Origin: Prosthecobacter algae
GTDB lineage: Bacteria > Verrucomicrobiota > Verrucomicrobiia > Verrucomicrobiales > Verrucomicrobiaceae
Length of the DNA stretch: 64,000 nt
Direction of reading: 5' to 3'
NCBI RefSeq assembly: GCF_039542385.1
Contig: NZ_BAABIA010000001.1
Location: forward strand, 372,001-436,000
Part shown: piece after piece, positions 61,714-64,000 of the stretch
How positions within the stretch are numbered: the stretch's first letter is position 1
How the letters are laid out: each line of letters opens with the position of its first letter
Made by a program: the position numbers and the translations under genes
Notes under the pieces: generated by a model
Told to the model about the DNA's origin: nothing
The model's input: the letters and a program-made list of their open reading frames with translations, nothing else
The model's database searches: none

Positions 61714-62148
61714 ATGCCTTCTCTCACGCCCCTCCTTGCCAATTTTTCCCCTCAAGAACTTAGCCTGCTGTCCAGCTTTGGAGACTCGCGCTCCTACCAG
61801 GCGGAAGAAGTGGTGATCCGTCAGGGAGAAGAAAACGACCATTTGTATCTCGTCCTGAAGGGCCGTCTGGATGTCTATCAAGACGTGGATGGCACGAACA
61901 AAAAGGTCGCCTTCCTGGAGTCGGGCGACTCACTGGGCGAAGTCAGTGTTTTCGATCCTGGACCCGCGAGTGCGACGGTGACGGCAGCATCGGAAACGGA
62001 AGTCTGGCTGATCACCCGTGACAGTCTCGATCGTCTGCACACCGCCAATCCGAAGGTGGCTTACCGGCTGCTCAGCCGCATTGCCACCTGCCTGTCCAAA
62101 AGGCTGCGCCAGATGAATGACAAGGTGGTGGACTTGGTGAACCGCTAA
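61714..62148 (+). CDS. cyclic-nucleotide-binding domain protein
   Basis: The 144-residue protein is a single cNMP-binding domain: ELSLLSSFGDSRSYQAEEVVIRQGEENDHLYLVLKGRL, then GDSLGEVSVFDPGPASATVTA around the phosphate-binding cassette, and an end helix pair YRLLSRIATCLSKRLRQM. No HTH or other domain follows, so it acts as a stand-alone sensor or subunit. The phosphate-binding cassette lacks the canonical R of CRP, so cAMP binding is uncertain. It is 172 bases after the kinase-like gene, on the same strand but behind a terminator. Confidence 0.85.
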   Translation: MPSLTPLLANFSPQELSLLSSFGDSRSYQAEEVVIRQGEENDHLYLVLKGRLDVYQDVDGTNKKVAFLESGDSLGEVSVFDPGPASATVTAASETEVWLITRDSLDRLHTANPKVAYRLLSRIATCLSKRLRQMNDKVVDLVNR

Positions 62149-62164
62149 GTCTGGGAGGAATGTC

Positions 62165-62199
62165 AGCTGTGGATTTTTCCTCGCTGAAGTTCCACAGCT
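62165..62199. repeat. perfect inverted repeat in convergent gap
   Basis: AGCTGTGGA/TCCACAGCT, arms of 9 bases separated by 17, lies between the convergent cNMP and dienelactone hydrolase-like genes. It may act as a terminator although there is no T-run. Confidence 0.4.
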
Positions 62200-62247
62200 A
62201 CATGATCAATGGTTAGGTGGATTTGCTGTGTGTTTGTTTGGCAACTT

Positions 62248-63012
62248 CTAGTCTGCGTGGGCAGTTGGGAGCTGCTTATTGAAGAACACAAGAGTGCGTG
62301 ACATGGCATCGGCGATAGCTTCACTTGAGAGGACGTGGCCCTCTTGATCGTAGAGCTTCAGGATGTGCGGAGTCCCCAACCGGCGGGCCGTGGCCGCTAG
62401 TTCGAGGGCCTGCGTGGCCGGTACTCTCTCGTCATCGCGGCCATGGAGGATCAGGAGGCGAGGTAGGTGTGTGAGGGTGGGTTTTTGGCGGTCAAAAAGA
62501 CCGCCTGCCAGCTCGGCCACCGCCTTCACGCGTGTATCATCGGCAGCTTCGGAGACGGCCAGATAGGCCCCGAGAGAAAACCCGAAGAGGCCGATGGAAT
62601 CGGGATGAACGGAGGGATGGGCACCGGCGTAATCCACCGCCGCCCGGATGGTTTCCACCCAGACGGGCCAGTGCTGATGGATGGATTTGTCCCCACTCCA
62701 GACCGTTCCTGTACGGTCAAAGTAATGCACAAGAATGGCCACTTGGCCCTGAGCTGCAAGCTGGTGGCAGAGCTTCACTAGTGGACCTTTGCCCACCAGG
62801 GTGCCAGACGAGCCATGAAGCACCAGGACAGCGGGGAAACGGCCCGAGGCTTTTGGGAGGAAGGTTTCCACTTTGATTTTACGGCCTTGTGTGGTGAAAG
62901 AATCGGTCTGGCGCACAGGCCCGGGGGTGGAGGCTGGCCGGGTGGTACAGCCTGTGTGGATCTGGGCACAAAGGCCTAACAAGAAGCCTGCGTAGAGGGT
63001 GCGTCGGTTCAT
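62248..63012 (-). CDS. dienelactone hydrolase-like lipoprotein (alpha/beta hydrolase)
   Basis: The 254-residue protein has a lipoprotein signal (FLLGLCAQIHTGC). The alpha/beta-hydrolase motifs follow: VLVLHGSSG (oxyanion), GLFGFSLGAYLAV with nucleophile Ser in G-x-S-x-G, LLILHGRDDERVPATQ with Asp and DQEGHVLSSEA with His. Dienelactone hydrolases have Cys as nucleophile, so this is a serine variant, better called DLH-like esterase. It would act in the periplasm. Substrate unknown. Confidence 0.82.
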   Translation of the reverse strand: MNRRTLYAGFLLGLCAQIHTGCTTRPASTPGPVRQTDSFTTQGRKIKVETFLPKASGRFPAVLVLHGSSGTLVGKGPLVKLCHQLAAQGQVAILVHYFDRTGTVWSGDKSIHQHWPVWVETIRAAVDYAGAHPSVHPDSIGLFGFSLGAYLAVSEAADDTRVKAVAELAGGLFDRQKPTLTHLPRLLILHGRDDERVPATQALELAATARRLGTPHILKLYDQEGHVLSSEAIADAMSRTLVFFNKQLPTAHAD

Positions 63013-63207
63013 AAGCTACCTCTTAAACGGCTGTCCTGCCTGGAGAGGATGGCTTGGTTTTCGCTCCAGCTCTGAGATGGGCAGCTTGAGCCAACTGGTT
63101 TTTTTGAAGCGTGCACAGCCAGTTGTCTCCGTTCATGCGAAATAGGAATGTCCCGGTTTGATTGCCGGGAGGCTGGTCACACCAGCTTTAACGCAACCTC
63201 ACATCCC

Positions 63208-63351
63208 ATGAAAACATCCTTCAAACGTCTGTCTCTCCTTGTGCTCGTCTCCGGGCTTTTTGCTGTGCTTGGCACTAGCTGCAACACCACCCGCGGCCTG
63301 GGTCGCGATGTGAAAAAAGCGGGCGACAAAATCGAAAGAGCCGCCAGCTAG
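63208..63351 (+). CDS. entericidin-like small lipoprotein
   Basis: The 47-residue product starts at the ATG at 63208 with a lipoprotein signal (LSLLVLVSGLFAVLGTSC). The mature part NTTRGLGRDVKKAGDKIERAAS fits the entericidin A/B family (N-T-x-x-G-x-G-x-D-x-x-x-x-G). Entericidins are antidote/toxin-like membrane peptides in enterobacteria, but similar genes are widespread and the role here is unknown. A strong terminator follows. Confidence 0.85.
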   Translation: MKTSFKRLSLLVLVSGLFAVLGTSCNTTRGLGRDVKKAGDKIERAAS

Positions 63352-63368
63352 CAGAAACCTGCTTGTTC

Positions 63369-63415
63369 AGAGCGTTGCTCGCAGGTCCGGGAGGCCTGCG
63401 ACAGCGCTCTTTTTG
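63369..63415 (+). terminator. rho-independent terminator
   Basis: The stem AGAGCG..CTCGCAGG/CCTGCGA..CGCTCT is followed by TTTTTG on the plus strand, 18 bases after the entericidin-like gene. Confidence 0.85.
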
Positions 63416-63577
63416 TATCTATAGGGCATCCCCAGGGCGTAGCATCGCCAGAATGAGCCTATTTTGGAGAAATTAACTGATTGGGTCCTGCAATTAAAAC
63501 AGGAGCAAACGTCATGAAATATTCCGATGACAGGACCACCTGAGGAACCTAAACTAAAGCACGTTATTTTCGTTGTT

Positions 63578-64000
63578 ATGGATACCCCCACTCCATCTGG
63601 TTCTGGCCCAGTGGTCGCCCCGCAGTCTGCGGCGGTCACCTCCCATACGCTGTATCCAGGTGGTGCCCCTGAAGTGGACTATGACCAGACGATCAAATTC
63701 AAGACGCCGGGTTCAGGGATGACTGTTTTTAATCGTTACAAGCTGGAGCGGGTTTTGGGCCGTGGGGGCATGGGTGTGGTATGGCTGGCGGATGACCTGA
63801 AGCTAGAGCGCCCAGTGGCCCTGAAATTCCTGCCGAGTCTGATCGGACTTGATCCCGCTGCGGTGAAGGAACTGAAGACGGAAACCCGCCGTGGGCTTGA
63901 ACTTTCGCACCCGCACATCGTGCGCATCTATGACTTTGTGGATGATGAAGATGCTGCGGCCATCTCGATGGAATTTGTGGATGGCAAAACGCTGTCTGAG
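63578..64000 (+). CDS. Ser/Thr protein kinase, C-terminus cut by window edge
   Basis: From the ATG at 63578 the frame stays open to the window edge (141 codons). After a Pro/Ser-rich N-terminus and a TIKFKT motif, a Hanks-type kinase begins: YKLERVLGRGGMGVVWLADD (glycine loop) and VALKFLPS (catalytic Lys), then LSHPHIVRIYDFVDD and ISMEFVDGKTLSE. The rest of the kinase and any extracellular domains are beyond the window. It is the second Hanks kinase in the window, after 14602-17028, and its N-lobe is more canonical. Confidence 0.9.
   Translation, partial: MDTPTPSGSGPVVAPQSAAVTSHTLYPGGAPEVDYDQTIKFKTPGSGMTVFNRYKLERVLGRGGMGVVWLADDLKLERPVALKFLPSLIGLDPAAVKELKTETRRGLELSHPHIVRIYDFVDDEDAAAISMEFVDGKTLSE

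Overview
The window looks like chromosomal DNA of a Verrucomicrobiota bacterium, probably a Prosthecobacter/Verrucomicrobium-like member (inference from gene content, not a database match). Pointers are the PSD1/PSCyt1 cytochrome gene followed by a DUF1501 gene, Ser/Thr kinases fused to sulfatase-modifying-enzyme domains, PQQ-like and FG-GAP secreted proteins, a remnant of a PVC-type heme-binding protein, a carboxynorspermidine synthase, and moderately high G+C. I saw no rRNA, tRNA or CRISPR array.

Layout. 0-9.7 kb: a left-truncated O-antigen ligase, an SbcD-like nuclease, a GYF_2 protein, the primary sigma factor (with two AT-hook-like motifs), a NamZ-type muramidase lipoprotein, carboxynorspermidine synthase, an SDR and a membrane-anchored vWA-like protein. 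9.8-20.9 kb: PQQ-like propeller, spermidine-synthase-like membrane fusion, NTF2-like lipoprotein, ParB without ParA, a kinase-PEGA-FGE fusion, small membrane/secreted proteins, FabF and an EF-hand repeat protein. 21-33.7 kb: Ski2-like helicase, VapBC, FG-GAP protein, tandem MFS paralogues, an FmdB-like protein, a six-unit array of REP-like hairpins, Ohr/OsmC, a divergent SDR/TetR pair, a DUF4886 hydrolase and an EamA transporter. 33.7-46.8 kb: NDH-2/cNMP/CBS fusion, VOC protein, AraC regulator, PSD1+DUF1501 pair, phospholipase D, creatininase-family hydrolase+MFS pair, LolD-type ATPase and a YlbF-family protein. 46.9-52.8 kb: a minus-strand polysaccharide operon (double glycosyltransferase, asparagine synthase, O-antigen ligase) ending in a collapsed heme-protein pseudogene. 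52.8-56 kb: secreted protein, M20 peptidase and amidohydrolase; the last two have a very C-rich codon style.

56.1-62.1 kb is the most unusual part. An isolated TraD/VirD4-like coupling ATPase is followed by a 1112-residue protein with a PI3/PI4-kinase-like catalytic signature inside a long helical/coiled-coil protein, then by a small cyclic-nucleotide-binding protein. No relaxase or other type IV secretion gene is present in the window. Upstream lies a start-less gene remnant. This is my best candidate for an undescribed system. The right edge holds a dienelactone-hydrolase-like lipoprotein, an entericidin-like peptide and a truncated Ser/Thr kinase.

The gene calls rest on reading the translations for family motifs. 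No database search was possible.
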